This document shows, one piece after another, positions 34,653 to 43,749 of a stretch of DNA of 64,000 nucleotides; the first letter of the stretch is position 1; every line of letters starts with the position of its first letter. The stretch comes from Clostridia bacterium (GTDB lineage Bacteria; Bacillota; Clostridia; Christensenellales; Borkfalkiaceae): contig JAFTHW010000004.1 of the NCBI GenBank assembly GCA_017457225.1, positions 1-64,000 on the forward strand. Direction: 5' to 3'. The position numbers and the translations under genes were made by a program. The notes beneath the pieces were generated by a model. That model saw only the letters and a program-made list of their open reading frames with translations. It was not told the DNA's origin and made no database searches.

Positions 34653-34955
34653 TCAAGCTTGATTTTTGGGCGAAGCGTTGGCGGTTTGTTGCCAATACCG
34701 AGCGATGAGGGACAGATCCCGCAGGTTGTTTTCGTTGAGTACGCGGAAATCGTGCAGTTTCAACCGTTCTTCCCGTTTTTCCCCGTCCGTAGTGGTAAAT
34801 TGACCGTACAAAGGTCTGCCTCTGCCTGTGTACGAGTATGTGAGCGCGCCCAAACTTCCGCTTGGAAGTCCGCATTCTTTGTGGGAGTTGTTGATCAAAA
34901 CGATGACGTCCAGCTCCTCTGCCAACCGATTGTCTGAATATTTGCTTTTTTCCAT
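34653..34955 (-). CDS. Small SH3-like protein, paralogue of the one at 24319
   Basis: The protein has 100 residues. AGGAGG precedes the ATG. LDVIVLINNSHKECGLPSGS, then LGAL and, later, LHDFRVLNEN parallel DAIILLNDNYIQQGLRAGYI and DFRVV of the protein at 24319-24591, so the two belong to one DUF4926-like family. The remaining 30 residues are helical. The function is unknown. Conserved polar residues are few, which argues against an enzyme. It is upstream of, and co-oriented with, the proline operon but separated by that operon's promoter. Confidence 0.72.
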   Translation of the reverse strand: MEKSKYSDNRLAEELDVIVLINNSHKECGLPSGSLGALTYSYTGRGRPLYGQFTTTDGEKREERLKLHDFRVLNENNLRDLSLIARYWQQTANASPKNQA

Positions 34956-35090
34956 AATTTTTCCTCCTTATTCTCTCTTCTTTTTTCTATGGAATTTTTA
35001 ACGCGCAAATAGTTTACCACGCTTTTTAAAAAATACAAGAGGCGACTGTCACTTTTTAAGCAACTTTTTTAAAAAATTTTTCTAAAACTG

Positions 35091-35119
35091 TTTACTTTCG
35101 GTTTTTTTTATGATATAAT
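35091..35119 (+). promoter_or_regulatory. pckG promoter
   Basis: TTTACT (35091-35096), a 17-bp spacer and exact TATAAT (35114-35119), about 100 bp before the start codon. Confidence 0.75.
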
Positions 35120-35219
35120 CTTATTCGGTGGAGAAAGTGGATTTATGGAAAAATACATAAAATCACGACACTTTGTTCAAACTGAAAAGAAAAGAAAAAT
35201 ATTCTTAAGGAGATACATT

Positions 35220-36998
35220 ATGACTAACAACAAGAAAGTGCTTCAATTTGTTGCTGATTGCCAGGCGTTTGCGCAGCCCGACGAAGTGATTTGGATCGAC
35301 GGAAGCGACAAACAGAGAGACGCGCTTCGCGAAGAAGCTTGCGCTACCGGCGAGATCATCAAGCTCAATCAAGAGCTTTTGCCCGACTGTTACTATCATA
35401 GAACAGCGGAAAACGACGTTGCTCGTGTAGAGGACAGAACGTTTATTTGCTGTGAAAACGAAGAGGATGCGCTTCCTCATTCCATCGTAAAATGGAAAGC
35501 GCCCAAAGACGCGTATGCAATGGTAAACGAAATCGCAAAAGGCGCGTACAAGGGAAGAAAAATGTACGTGATTCCCTATTCGATGGGCGTTGTCGGTTCG
35601 CCTTTCTCCAAGATCGGTATTGAAATTACCGACTCCATCTACGTTGTACTCAATATGATGATTATGACGCGCGTGGGTAAGTGCTGCTTGGATCAACTCG
35701 GCGCGGACGGCGATTTCGTAAAGGGCTTCCACGCAAAGTGTAACGTAGATCCCGAAAAGAGATATATTATGCATGTCCCCGAAGACAATACGATCATTTC
35801 GGTGAACTCCGCTTACGGCGGCAACGTATTGCTCGGTAAAAAGTGCTTCGCGCTCCGTATTGCAACCAACCTCGGTAAGAAAGAGGGCTGGATGGCAGAA
35901 CATATGTTGATTCTCGGCGTAAAACGTCCTCAGGACAAGGAAATGAAATACGTTGCGGCGGCGTTCCCTTCCGCTTGCGGTAAGACCAACCTCGCAATGT
36001 TGATTCCTCCCAAGCAGTATCTTGACGCCGGCTACGAAGTACAGTGCGTAGGCGACGACATCGCTTGGATTCGCGTAGGCGAGGACGGCAGACTTTGGGC
36101 TTGTAACCCCGAAAACGGTTTCTTCGGCGTTGCGCCCGGTACGAACGAAAAATCCAACCCCAACGCGCTCGCTTCTACGAAGCAAGGTACGATCTTCACG
36201 AACGTTGCTTTGAACCCGAAGGACAACACGGTTTGGTGGGAAAAATTAACGAAACAGGCTCCCGATGAACTCATCGATTGGACGGGTAAGCCTTGGACGC
36301 CCGACTGCGGTCGCAATGCGGCGCATCCCAACTCCCGTTTCACCGCTCCTGCGGAAAACTGCCCTTGCATCTCTCCTGCGTTCAATTCCAAAGAAGGCGT
36401 GCCTCTTTCCGCGATCATCTTCGGCGGTAGAAGAGCGACAACGACTCCCCTCGTATATCAATCGAGAGATTGGAACCACGGTACGTTCGTCGGTACGATT
36501 ATGTCTTCCGAAACGACGGCTGCGGCAACGGGCGCGGTAGGCGTGCTCCGTCATGACCCGATGGCGATGAAACCTTTTATGGGTTATTCGGTAGATAAAT
36601 ACTTCCAGCATTGGATCGATATGGGCGCGAAAGTTCCCGCTGAAAAGCAACCCAAGATCTTCAACGTAAACTGGTTCCGTCAGGACGAAAACGGCAACTT
36701 TATGTGGCCCGGCTTCGGCGACAATATGCGCGTACTCGACTGGATCCTCGACCGTTGCGAAGGCAAAGTAGAAGCTCGCGAAACCGCGATCGGCTACCTT
36801 CCTTATGCGAAAGACATCAACATCGAGAACTGCGACATCGACGCGGCTACGCTCGATAAGCTCCTCTACGTTGATAAAGAACGTTGGGCGGCGGAAGCGG
36901 AAGAAATCACCACGTATTACGCGGAGAACTTCGGCGACAAGATGCCCAAAGAAATCATCGCAAACCTTGAAATCCTCAAGAAGAACTGCGCGAACTGA
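35220..36998 (+). CDS. pckG: Phosphoenolpyruvate carboxykinase (GTP)
   Basis: The protein has 592 residues. It interconverts oxaloacetate and phosphoenolpyruvate with GTP/GDP. The nucleotide loop is AAFPSACGKTNLAML, with the reactive Cys expected in GTP-type enzymes. Further signatures are YSMGVVGSPFSKIGIEITDS and ENGFFGVAPGT. AAGGAG precedes the ATG at 35220; an upstream ATG at 35145 is unlikely. In fermentative gut bacteria this enzyme often works in the carboxylating direction. It is a single gene with its own promoter and a very strong terminator. Confidence 0.96.
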   Translation: MTNNKKVLQFVADCQAFAQPDEVIWIDGSDKQRDALREEACATGEIIKLNQELLPDCYYHRTAENDVARVEDRTFICCENEEDALPHSIVKWKAPKDAYAMVNEIAKGAYKGRKMYVIPYSMGVVGSPFSKIGIEITDSIYVVLNMMIMTRVGKCCLDQLGADGDFVKGFHAKCNVDPEKRYIMHVPEDNTIISVNSAYGGNVLLGKKCFALRIATNLGKKEGWMAEHMLILGVKRPQDKEMKYVAAAFPSACGKTNLAMLIPPKQYLDAGYEVQCVGDDIAWIRVGEDGRLWACNPENGFFGVAPGTNEKSNPNALASTKQGTIFTNVALNPKDNTVWWEKLTKQAPDELIDWTGKPWTPDCGRNAAHPNSRFTAPAENCPCISPAFNSKEGVPLSAIIFGGRRATTTPLVYQSRDWNHGTFVGTIMSSETTAAATGAVGVLRHDPMAMKPFMGYSVDKYFQHWIDMGAKVPAEKQPKIFNVNWFRQDENGNFMWPGFGDNMRVLDWILDRCEGKVEARETAIGYLPYAKDINIENCDIDAATLDKLLYVDKERWAAEAEEITTYYAENFGDKMPKEIIANLEILKKNCAN

Positions 36999-37012
36999 TT
37001 TTTCCAATAAAA

Positions 37013-37048
37013 GAAACGCCCGAAGCAAACCGCTTCGGGCGTTTCTTT
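37013..37048 (+). terminator. pckG terminator
   Basis: A perfect 14-bp stem (37013-37026 with 37032-37045), loop AAACC, followed by TTTAT. Confidence 0.92.
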
Positions 37049-37070
37049 ATAAACCATTCTAAAAAAGACT

Positions 37071-37100
37071 GACTCCCCTTAAGCAAGAGGAGTCGTTTTT
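37071..37100 (-). terminator. tmk operon terminator (bidirectional)
   Basis: GACTCC and GGAGTC with an inner CTT/AAG. The minus strand continues AGTCTTTTTT and the plus strand GTTTTT. Confidence 0.75.
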
Positions 37101-37107
37101 ATGAAAT

Positions 37108-37734
37108 TTACAAACAGCCGCGCGCTTTTAAAGCGTTGAACGTGTTGGCAAAGACTTCTTCGGGTGTCGCTTTTCCGCTTACGACCACGATGCGGTCGGG
37201 GAACTGCTCCGCGAGCGTTTTATAGCCCTCATACACTTTTTTATGGAATGCGATGCCCGCTTGCTCCAAGCGGTCGTTCTCGTCCGCGCCGTGCTTGCGC
37301 GCAAAGGCTTCTTCGGGCGTCAAGTCGATAAACACGGTGGCGTCGGGCAGGTAATTTTCGAGCGCAAACGCATTGATTTTGCCGATAAAATCCACGCCCA
37401 AACCGCGCGCGTAGGCTTGGTAGGCAAACGAGGAGTCCACGTAGCGGTCGCAGACGACCAATTTCCCCTCGCTGAGCGCGGGTTCAACGCGGTCGCGCAG
37501 GTGTTGCGCGCGCGCCGCCGCGTATAAAAGAGCCTCGCATTCGTCCGTCATCTCCGCATTTTTGCCGTTTAACAGGATTTCGCGAATGGCTTCGGAAATC
37601 TTTCCGCCGCCCGGTTCACGGGTGAAGATATGGGGAATTTCCGATCGGGTTAAGTATTCGCTCCACATTTTGAGTTGCGTGCTTTTTCCGCAGCCGTCAC
37701 AGCCCTCGAACGTGATGAATTTTCCTCTGGTCAT
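37108..37734 (-). CDS. tmk: Thymidylate kinase
   Basis: The protein has 208 residues. It phosphorylates dTMP to dTDP. The P-loop is FEGCDGCGKSTQ, followed by TREPGG, and DRYVDSSFAYQAYARGLG is the expected DRY motif. It follows an Orn/Lys/Arg decarboxylase by 17 bp, the yaaO-tmk pairing known from Bacillus. Confidence 0.96.
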   Translation of the reverse strand: MTRGKFITFEGCDGCGKSTQLKMWSEYLTRSEIPHIFTREPGGGKISEAIREILLNGKNAEMTDECEALLYAAARAQHLRDRVEPALSEGKLVVCDRYVDSSFAYQAYARGLGVDFIGKINAFALENYLPDATVFIDLTPEEAFARKHGADENDRLEQAGIAFHKKVYEGYKTLAEQFPDRIVVVSGKATPEEVFANTFNALKARGCL

Positions 37735-37751
37735 AGAATCCTCCTAAGCGG

Positions 37752-39080
37752 TTATTTTTCTGTTTTGAATACGGCGAGCTTTCCGTTTGTAAGCCCGAAG
37801 ACGTTGTCTGCGTTTTGTAAAAGTTCTATCTTTTCCGCCGTAATCGTTTCTCCGATCAAAACAAGGGGCGTACAAGGCGGGAACAGTCCGCATATTTTCG
37901 CGCAAATTCTACCCTCCGCCCGTTCGATCTCCACCTCTTCCACGCCCGTTCCGTTCTCAAAGTTTTGTAAAACATATGGGGCAGGTATGAGTTGAGTTTG
38001 TAACATATCCGCCATAGACGCTTGTTCTAGAGGCAGGAGCGCGAAAAGCGTTTTCAGGTTTTTTATAAGAAAACAGAACTCTTTTTCTTTGGTTGCGGGG
38101 GAGAGATAGAAGCAGAGGAATTTTCCGTCGCAAAATTCCGCGAAGATCCCTTCCTTCTCCAAATACGCTTTGGCGACGAGGGCTTGTTTTCCGAAAAATA
38201 CGCAAAGCTTCGTCCAATCCTCGCAAGGGAAAATTCGATCTTTATTACAAGAAGCAAAGTCGCCGACCAAGCGTTCTAACTTCGTGTTGCGGGGATATTT
38301 CACTGCGTATTCTACCGAAGCCATAATGGGGTAAGACGGGCTGGTCGTGCGGAAAATATCCACGCTTTTTTGCAGAGCCGCCGCAAGCTCCTGCGTGCGG
38401 GCGGAAACGATTGCGCCTTGCGTAAAGGCAGGCAAACTCTTGTGGACTCCGTCCACCCATAAATCCGCGTACGCGCCTGCGTAGAGGGCTTTGTCGAAAT
38501 GGAGATGCCCCCCGTGCGCTCCGTCTACCAAAAATAGTTTGCTTTGCGCTTGGCAAAGCGCCGCGATACCCTTTAAGTCCGCTACCGTTCCGTAGTACGT
38601 GGGCGAGGTGATGAGGAGCGCGTCCGCCTGCTCGAAAAGAAAGGCGTAGGTATTCGTCAACTCGTACACGGTAGGGGGCAACGGCGCGATTTCACGCGCG
38701 CTCGGGAGTACGATCGGACGAATATTGAGCGCCGCGCAACCGTTCCAAACGCTCTTATGGGTGTGGAGTGGAAACGCCAGCGTTTGGACTCCGCTTAACT
38801 TTGCGGCGTATAACATCGAAAGGATTCCTGCGGTGCTTCCGTCCGTTAAAAGATAGCTTTTTGCGCCGCCCAAAATGTTTGTGATATCCCGTTCCGCTTG
38901 GGCGATACAGCCCTGCGGAGAGGATAAATTATCGGAGAATGACAACTCGGTCAAATCCCATTGCCCCTGCTTGTGTCCGGGAGTGTGGAAAGAAACGTGC
39001 CTTTTTTTCGCGTGCTTGGACAGCATAGCATAGATATGACAGGACGAGCGCGTTTTTTTATGCTTCAAAAACCGTTTCAT
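37752..39080 (-). CDS. Orn/Lys/Arg decarboxylase-family protein (YaaO-like)
   Basis: The protein has 442 residues if it starts at 39080; an ATG at 39095 would overlap the preceding gene by 11 bp. It is a PLP-dependent fold type I enzyme of the arginine/lysine/ornithine decarboxylase family, involved in polyamine formation. HTPGHKQG, DITNILGGAKSYLLTDGSTAG, the internal HTHKSVWNG and the PLP-lysine motif DGVHKSLPAFTQGA are present. Substrate preference cannot be read from sequence. A GGGGCAGGTATGAGTTGA repeat copy (37978) lies in its C-terminal domain. Confidence 0.9.
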   Translation of the reverse strand: MKRFLKHKKTRSSCHIYAMLSKHAKKRHVSFHTPGHKQGQWDLTELSFSDNLSSPQGCIAQAERDITNILGGAKSYLLTDGSTAGILSMLYAAKLSGVQTLAFPLHTHKSVWNGCAALNIRPIVLPSAREIAPLPPTVYELTNTYAFLFEQADALLITSPTYYGTVADLKGIAALCQAQSKLFLVDGAHGGHLHFDKALYAGAYADLWVDGVHKSLPAFTQGAIVSARTQELAAALQKSVDIFRTTSPSYPIMASVEYAVKYPRNTKLERLVGDFASCNKDRIFPCEDWTKLCVFFGKQALVAKAYLEKEGIFAEFCDGKFLCFYLSPATKEKEFCFLIKNLKTLFALLPLEQASMADMLQTQLIPAPYVLQNFENGTGVEEVEIERAEGRICAKICGLFPPCTPLVLIGETITAEKIELLQNADNVFGLTNGKLAVFKTEK

Positions 39081-39084
39081 AGGC

Positions 39085-40086
39085 TTACCCTGCAATGGGC
39101 TCGGTCAAGTACGTCCGAACGAGATGGTTCACGTACAGCAAGCCCTCGTATAAAAAGTCGGGGTGCGTTTCGGGTAGATCGAAAAACGCTACGCACATAT
39201 TTTCCGCAGAAGCGGCGAACGTCACGTTCCCCTGTTCGTCCTGCGATAATTTCGGGTATTGGATCAAGTTTTGCAGTCCGCCCATCGTCGTGACGTCGGG
39301 GCAGAGATTGACAGCGTATTTGCCCTCCCAAACTTGTCCCGTCAGCGCGCTCTCCGCGCGTACGTCTACAAGCGTAACATAGCCTTTTGCAAGGTAGGAT
39401 TGGAACTCCACGTACGCCGCGCGGTATTGCTCGATCCGCACCAACTCGTTTGCGAGTCCTTTTTGAAATTGGGAGTCCTTTTTATAGCGTTTGTCTTTGC
39501 GCTGTTTGTTGCGGGCGCGGAACGCCGTTTCCACCGTTTCGGGGTTTAACGTCGTGGGATCATTTACGTCCGTATAGAAGCGCAGAAGATAATTTTCCAT
39601 TTTGTGAAAATAGCCGTCTTCGCCGTCTAACTGAGCCATATACGTGATATACGTATTCATATACGATTGAAGATACGTCTGCGTGAACGTGATCTGACCG
39701 CTTTCCTCGTCCTCTTCCGAATAGTTCATATTCCCTGCGTTGGGAATGAAGATCAGATCGGCGGAGGCGATGGCGATGTCGCGTTCCATATATTCCGCAG
39801 CGTAGTTGCCTGCGTCCGTAAGGTCGGTAAACGTCGTTTCAATGACTTCGTAGGAAAAAACCTTGTCGTCGAACGCGTTCGCGTAGGCGGTGCGGAAAGA
39901 GTCGGGAAGCAAGGAATTACCGTAGTGACTGATCACGCCGAATTGCTGGGATGCCATAATGTTTGTTGCCGTGGAGGAAAGAATGATCGTCCAAAGCAAA
40001 ATGACGGCAAGCGCCAAGCCTACGATTTTGAGCCAATCGTAGGAGAGCATCGTATTGAGTCTTTGTTTGGTAATCTTTGCGTCCAT
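39085..40086 (-). CDS. Membrane-anchored extracytoplasmic protein, unknown
   Basis: The protein has 333 residues. A membrane helix at about 19-39 follows a basic N-terminus, and the rest is predicted to be outside the cell or in the wall space. The exported domain is rich in Tyr, Asp and Thr with no Cys-based motif. I do not recognise it. It is the first gene of a likely operon with the decarboxylase and tmk (4-bp gap). The start codon has the weak upstream sequence CGGAGCAAAA. No transporter partners are present. Confidence 0.72.
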   Translation of the reverse strand: MDAKITKQRLNTMLSYDWLKIVGLALAVILLWTIILSSTATNIMASQQFGVISHYGNSLLPDSFRTAYANAFDDKVFSYEVIETTFTDLTDAGNYAAEYMERDIAIASADLIFIPNAGNMNYSEEDEESGQITFTQTYLQSYMNTYITYMAQLDGEDGYFHKMENYLLRFYTDVNDPTTLNPETVETAFRARNKQRKDKRYKKDSQFQKGLANELVRIEQYRAAYVEFQSYLAKGYVTLVDVRAESALTGQVWEGKYAVNLCPDVTTMGGLQNLIQYPKLSQDEQGNVTFAASAENMCVAFFDLPETHPDFLYEGLLYVNHLVRTYLTEPIAG

Positions 40087-40127
40087 ATTTTTGCTCCGTT
40101 ATCGCTTATGTAAGGGCGTTTGGTGGC

Positions 40128-40145
40128 GGGCAGGTATGCGTTGAA
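40128..40145 (+). repeat. Dispersed GGGCAGGTA repeat, intergenic full copy
   Basis: GGGCAGGTATGCGTTGAA between the lysS terminator and the gene ending at 40086. Its reverse complement is found exactly at 45553-45570. Confidence 0.75.
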
Positions 40146-40194
40146 TAAAAAAGCCGTCCGATTTACCACCTCAAAAAGCGCGGTAAAAAGACAA

Positions 40195-40236
40195 AACGCG
40201 CCGTTTCCGCTTCCGTTGCGGTGCGGTCGGCGCGTT
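40195..40236 (-). terminator. greA-lysS terminator
   Basis: AACGCGCCG and CGGCGCGTT enclose an inner, G/C-rich arm. On the minus strand TTGTCTTTTT follows. Confidence 0.75.
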
Positions 40237-40241
40237 ACGGT

Positions 40242-40799
40242 TTATTTTTTCGGCTTCATCGTGGGGAAGAGAATGACGTCGCGGATCGTCGAGCTGCCCG
40301 TAAGCAGCATAACGAAACGGTCGAAGCCCATACCAAGTCCGCCTGTGGGAGGCAAACCGTATTCCAACGCGTTGATGAAATCTTCGTCTACCTGCGCGTC
40401 GTTGTTGCCTTTTGCGCGCTTCGCTTCTACCTGCTTGACCATACGTTGTTTCTGATCGATCGGGTCGTTCAATTCCGAGAACGCGTTGCCGTATTCGTGA
40501 CCGCAGATGAAATATTCAAACCGCTCGGTAAACGCAGGGTTGGAAGGTTTGCGTTTTGCCAAAGGGGAGTTTTCTACGGGATAATCGTAGATTACGGTGG
40601 GTTGAATGAGCTTGTCTTCTACGAATGCGTCGAACAGTTCGATAAGTACCCAACCTTTCGTTGCGTTTTCGTGCTCTAGCTCTACGCCGAGTTGCTTTGC
40701 CGCTTCGCGCGCATCCTCGTCGCTCGCCCAATCGTTATAGTCCACGCCTGCGTATTTTTTCACCGCTTCCGCCATCGTCATTCTCGTCCATTCACCCAT
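40242..40799 (-). CDS. lysS: Lysine--tRNA ligase, C-terminal fragment after an in-frame stop
   Basis: This is the last third of LysRS. Homology resumes three codons before the ATG at 40799 (VIH, then [18 protein letters not shown]), in the same frame as the N-terminal part. It carries the ATP-site Glu region ([14 protein letters not shown]), [17 protein letters not shown] and class II motif 3 ([14 protein letters not shown]). It could not function alone. With the part at 40809-41747 the protein would have 501 residues, the normal length. Confidence 0.92.
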   Translation of the reverse strand: MGEWTRMTMAEAVKKYAGVDYNDWASDEDAREAAKQLGVELEHENATKGWVLIELFDAFVEDKLIQPTVIYDYPVENSPLAKRKPSNPAFTERFEYFICGHEYGNAFSELNDPIDQKQRMVKQVEAKRAKGNNDAQVDEDFINALEYGLPPTGGLGMGFDRFVMLLTGSSTIRDVILFPTMKPKK

Positions 40800-40808
40800 A
40801 TGAATGAC

Positions 40809-41747
40809 TTAACCTTGGTAGGTGATGTCGAGCGTACCGCAAACGTTTTGCGTGACCGTTTTATACAGATCTTCGATCATATCCATCATATCGAAATAAT
40901 CGCTGTACGCTTCGTACATTTCAATCGTGGTAAATTCGGGGTTGTGGTACGCGTCCATACCCTCGTTGCGGAAAATTCTGCCCACTTCGTAGACTCTGTC
41001 CATACCGCCGACAATCAAACGCTTTAAGAACAACTCCGTTTCGATACGCATATACATATCGAGGTCGAGCGCGTTGTGATGCGTTTTAAAAGGACGAGCG
41101 TCCGCGCCGATTTCCAAGGGCAAAAGGGTGGGAGTATCCACTTCCAAATACCCTCTATTGTCCAAATACGCGCGGATTTCTTTGAGGATTCTCGAACGCG
41201 CGCGGAACGTGTCGCGTACGTCCTTGTTCATAATCAAATCCAAGTGACGTAAACGGTATTTGAGGTCTTGGTTTTGCAAGCCGTTGTATTTCTCGGGCAA
41301 TGGCAAAAGGGATTTCGAGAGCATAATCAGCTCGGTAACGTGAACGGTCACTTCGCCCGTTTGCGTTTTGAACACGAAGCCCTTGATTCCTACGATGTCG
41401 CCGATATCGTAGTCTTTTTTATAGGAAGCGTAATTCTCTTCGCCGATGTCCTGTCTGGTGACGTAGATCTGCATAAGACCGCTCTTGTCCGCGATGTGCG
41501 AGAAAGACGCCTTGCCCATAATGCGGCGGGACATCATACGGCCGGCAAGCGCGACCGTTTTTCCCTCGTATGCTTCAAAATTCGCCTTGATCGTTTCCGA
41601 ATCGGCGTCTACGGGGTATTTGACTTGCTCGTAAGGGTTCTTGCCCTCTAAAACAAGCTTCGCTAATTTTTCACGGCGGATACGAGCCTGTTCAATGAGC
41701 TGTTCTTCGCCTTGTACTTCTTCGGTTTGTACCTGATTTTCCTGCAT
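40809..41747 (-). CDS. lysS: Lysine--tRNA ligase, N-terminal fragment ending at an in-frame TAA
   Basis: This 312-residue part has the OB-fold anticodon-binding domain (about 55-165) and class II motifs 1 and 2 (YLEVDTPTLLP; RIFRNEGMDAYHNPEFT). It stops at ITYQG-TAA (40811-40809) and the frame continues directly with VIH. No frameshift is needed. The start at 41747 has AGAGGA upstream. It follows greA in one operon (promoter at 42427), the usual neighbourhood. Interruption of an essential synthetase, by the same codon as in ftsH, is highly unusual. Confidence 0.92.
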   Translation of the reverse strand: MQENQVQTEEVQGEEQLIEQARIRREKLAKLVLEGKNPYEQVKYPVDADSETIKANFEAYEGKTVALAGRMMSRRIMGKASFSHIADKSGLMQIYVTRQDIGEENYASYKKDYDIGDIVGIKGFVFKTQTGEVTVHVTELIMLSKSLLPLPEKYNGLQNQDLKYRLRHLDLIMNKDVRDTFRARSRILKEIRAYLDNRGYLEVDTPTLLPLEIGADARPFKTHHNALDLDMYMRIETELFLKRLIVGGMDRVYEVGRIFRNEGMDAYHNPEFTTIEMYEAYSDYFDMMDMIEDLYKTVTQNVCGTLDITYQG

Positions 41748-41816
41748 AGTATCATCCTCTTTTTGAAAATTCCCCCGTACCAGGTACGGGATCACAAAAA
41801 ATTCCGTAACGTGAAA

Positions 41817-42287
41817 TTAGAAAATTTCTACGATCTTGAGCTTGTATTCGCCGTCGGGAGCGGCAACCTTGACTTCGTCGCCGACCTTTCTTTTCAAAAG
41901 CGCAGCGCCGACGGGGGACTCGTTGGATATCTTGTTTTCCATCGCGTTCGCTTCCGTCGTGCCCGTGATTTCGTAAACTTCTTCTTCGTCGAGCTCTAAA
42001 TCGTAAACTTTGACTTTCGAGCCGATGTGCACGAAAGAAGTATCGCTGTTCTCTTCGAGAATCACTGCGTTTTTGATTTTATAATCGAGGCTGACGATCT
42101 CGCTCTCGTTTGCCGCCTGTTCGTTACGGGCAGCGTCGTATTCCGCGTTTTCGGATAAATCGCCGTGGCTTCTCGCCTCCGCGATACGTTCTACGATTTC
42201 TTGGCGTTTTACCGTTTGGAGATATTTGAGTTTCTCCACCGCTTCGTCGTAGCCTTTTTGCGTCATAATAAACTGTTGTTCAGCCAT
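41817..42287 (-). CDS. greA: Transcription elongation factor GreA
   Basis: The protein has 156 residues. It stimulates RNA cleavage by backtracked RNA polymerase. The N-terminal coiled coil carries RSHGDLSENAEYDAARNEQA, with the acidic tip pair, and the C-terminal FKBP-like domain ends with SPVGAALLKRKVGDEVKV. AAGGAG precedes the ATG. It is the first gene of the greA-lysS operon. Confidence 0.97.
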   Translation of the reverse strand: MAEQQFIMTQKGYDEAVEKLKYLQTVKRQEIVERIAEARSHGDLSENAEYDAARNEQAANESEIVSLDYKIKNAVILEENSDTSFVHIGSKVKVYDLELDEEEVYEITGTTEANAMENKISNESPVGAALLKRKVGDEVKVAAPDGEYKLKIVEIF

Positions 42288-42426
42288 AGTTACTCCTTTC
42301 GTTTCCCTCTTATTTTTTGGCGTGATTCACGGAAAAGCCGTAAAAAATCCGCCTTTTGGCGAAACGTCAAAAACGAACCGTGACTTTTCGTTTCCAAAAG
42401 CCACGGCATTCGTTTTCGTCAATGGT

Positions 42427-42455
42427 ATTATACTGTATTTTATTCCCTTTGTCAA
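42427..42455 (-). promoter_or_regulatory. greA-lysS promoter
   Basis: On the minus strand exact TTGACA (42455-42450), a 17-bp spacer and exact TATAAT (42432-42427). The leader is about 130 nt. Confidence 0.9.
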
Positions 42456-42532
42456 TGATTTTTGAACCGCTATTCGGAATTTCACACAGTTTTTGCTCTC
42501 TTTTAACCAAAAAGGGAGCTTTTTTGCAGTTT

Positions 42533-43702
42533 TTATCTCTTTTTCGACAAAAACGAGTCCATTCGCTCAAACGCTTCGGACAGGGAATTCATACTCGTCG
42601 CGTACGAGATACGCACGTTGTCGCCGCCGAACGAGCCGAACGCGCTGCCGGGAACGACCGCCACTTTTTGCTCCTGCAAAAGGGAGGAGGCGAACTCTTC
42701 GCCCGTTAAACCCGTCGTTTTGACCGAGGGGAACGCATAGAACGCGCCCTGCGGCTCGAAACAGTTCAAGCCAATCTCCGTTAAGGAGTGCAGTACGAAT
42801 TTTCTGCGTTTGTCATAGGAGTCCCGCATTTCTTCCACCGTCGCAAATCCGTCCGAAAGCCCGTCGCGGAGCGCTTCCACCGCGGCGTATTGAGAGGTGA
42901 CGGGCGCGCAGAGCATTCCGTATTGATGGATTTTGAACATTCCCTCGTCGATCTCCGCAGGCGCGCACGCAAAGCCCAAACGCCAGCCTGTCATTGCAAA
43001 CGCTTTGGAAAAACCGCCGATATACACCGTACGTTCTTTCATTCCAGGCAAAGAGGCGATGGAAATGTGTTTTTTACCGTACGTGAGCTCTGCATAGATC
43101 TCGTCGGTGATCACGAGTAGGTCGTGCTTGATCACCGTTTCCGCAACGGCTTTGAGCTCTGCTTCCGTCATAATCGCGCCCGTGGGATTGTTGGGGTACG
43201 TGAGAATGATCGCTTTGGATTTCGGCGTGATAGCCTTTTCCAAGAGCTCGGGTTTCAAAACAAACCGATCCTCTTCCCGACACTCCACGGGGACGGGAAC
43301 GCCGTCGGAGAGAGTGACGAGGGGCGCGTAGGACACGTACGCGGGATCGGGAATCAAAATCTCGTCGCCGCGCTCCACACAGGCGCGCAGGGCAAGGTCG
43401 ATGGCTTCGCTGCCGCCGACGGTGACGAGTATGTGTTTCGGGTCGTAAGAAAGCGCAAAACGCTCTTGCAAATATCGGGAAATGAGCTCCAAAAGAGCGG
43501 GAAGTCCCCGATTGCCCGTATATTGAGTGTACCCTCTTTGCAGGGAAGTGATTGCCGCCGAGCGCACTTTCCAAGGCGTGACGAAATCGGGCTCGCCCAC
43601 GCCGAGGGAGATTGCCCCGTCCGTTTCCCGAACGATGTCGAAAAATTTCCGGATACCGCTCGGTTGAAGGAGTTTCGTTTTTTGATTGATAAATTCTCGC
43701 AT
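42533..43702 (-). CDS. Class I/II PLP-dependent aminotransferase
   Basis: The protein has 389 residues. GVGEPDFVTPWKVRSAA, TYPNNPTGAIM, DEIYAELTYG and the PLP-lysine motif GGFSKAFAMTGWRLGFAC identify the aspartate-aminotransferase fold (PatA/AspC-like). The amino donor is not determinable. It lies 47 bp after an Lrp/AsnC regulator gene, which probably controls it in response to an amino acid. Confidence 0.92.
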   Translation of the reverse strand: MREFINQKTKLLQPSGIRKFFDIVRETDGAISLGVGEPDFVTPWKVRSAAITSLQRGYTQYTGNRGLPALLELISRYLQERFALSYDPKHILVTVGGSEAIDLALRACVERGDEILIPDPAYVSYAPLVTLSDGVPVPVECREEDRFVLKPELLEKAITPKSKAIILTYPNNPTGAIMTEAELKAVAETVIKHDLLVITDEIYAELTYGKKHISIASLPGMKERTVYIGGFSKAFAMTGWRLGFACAPAEIDEGMFKIHQYGMLCAPVTSQYAAVEALRDGLSDGFATVEEMRDSYDKRRKFVLHSLTEIGLNCFEPQGAFYAFPSVKTTGLTGEEFASSLLQEQKVAVVPGSAFGSFGGDNVRISYATSMNSLSEAFERMDSFLSKKR

Positions 43703-43749
43703 AATACTACCTGTTATGAAAAACGGACGAGCCGTTTTTGCTCCGTCCG

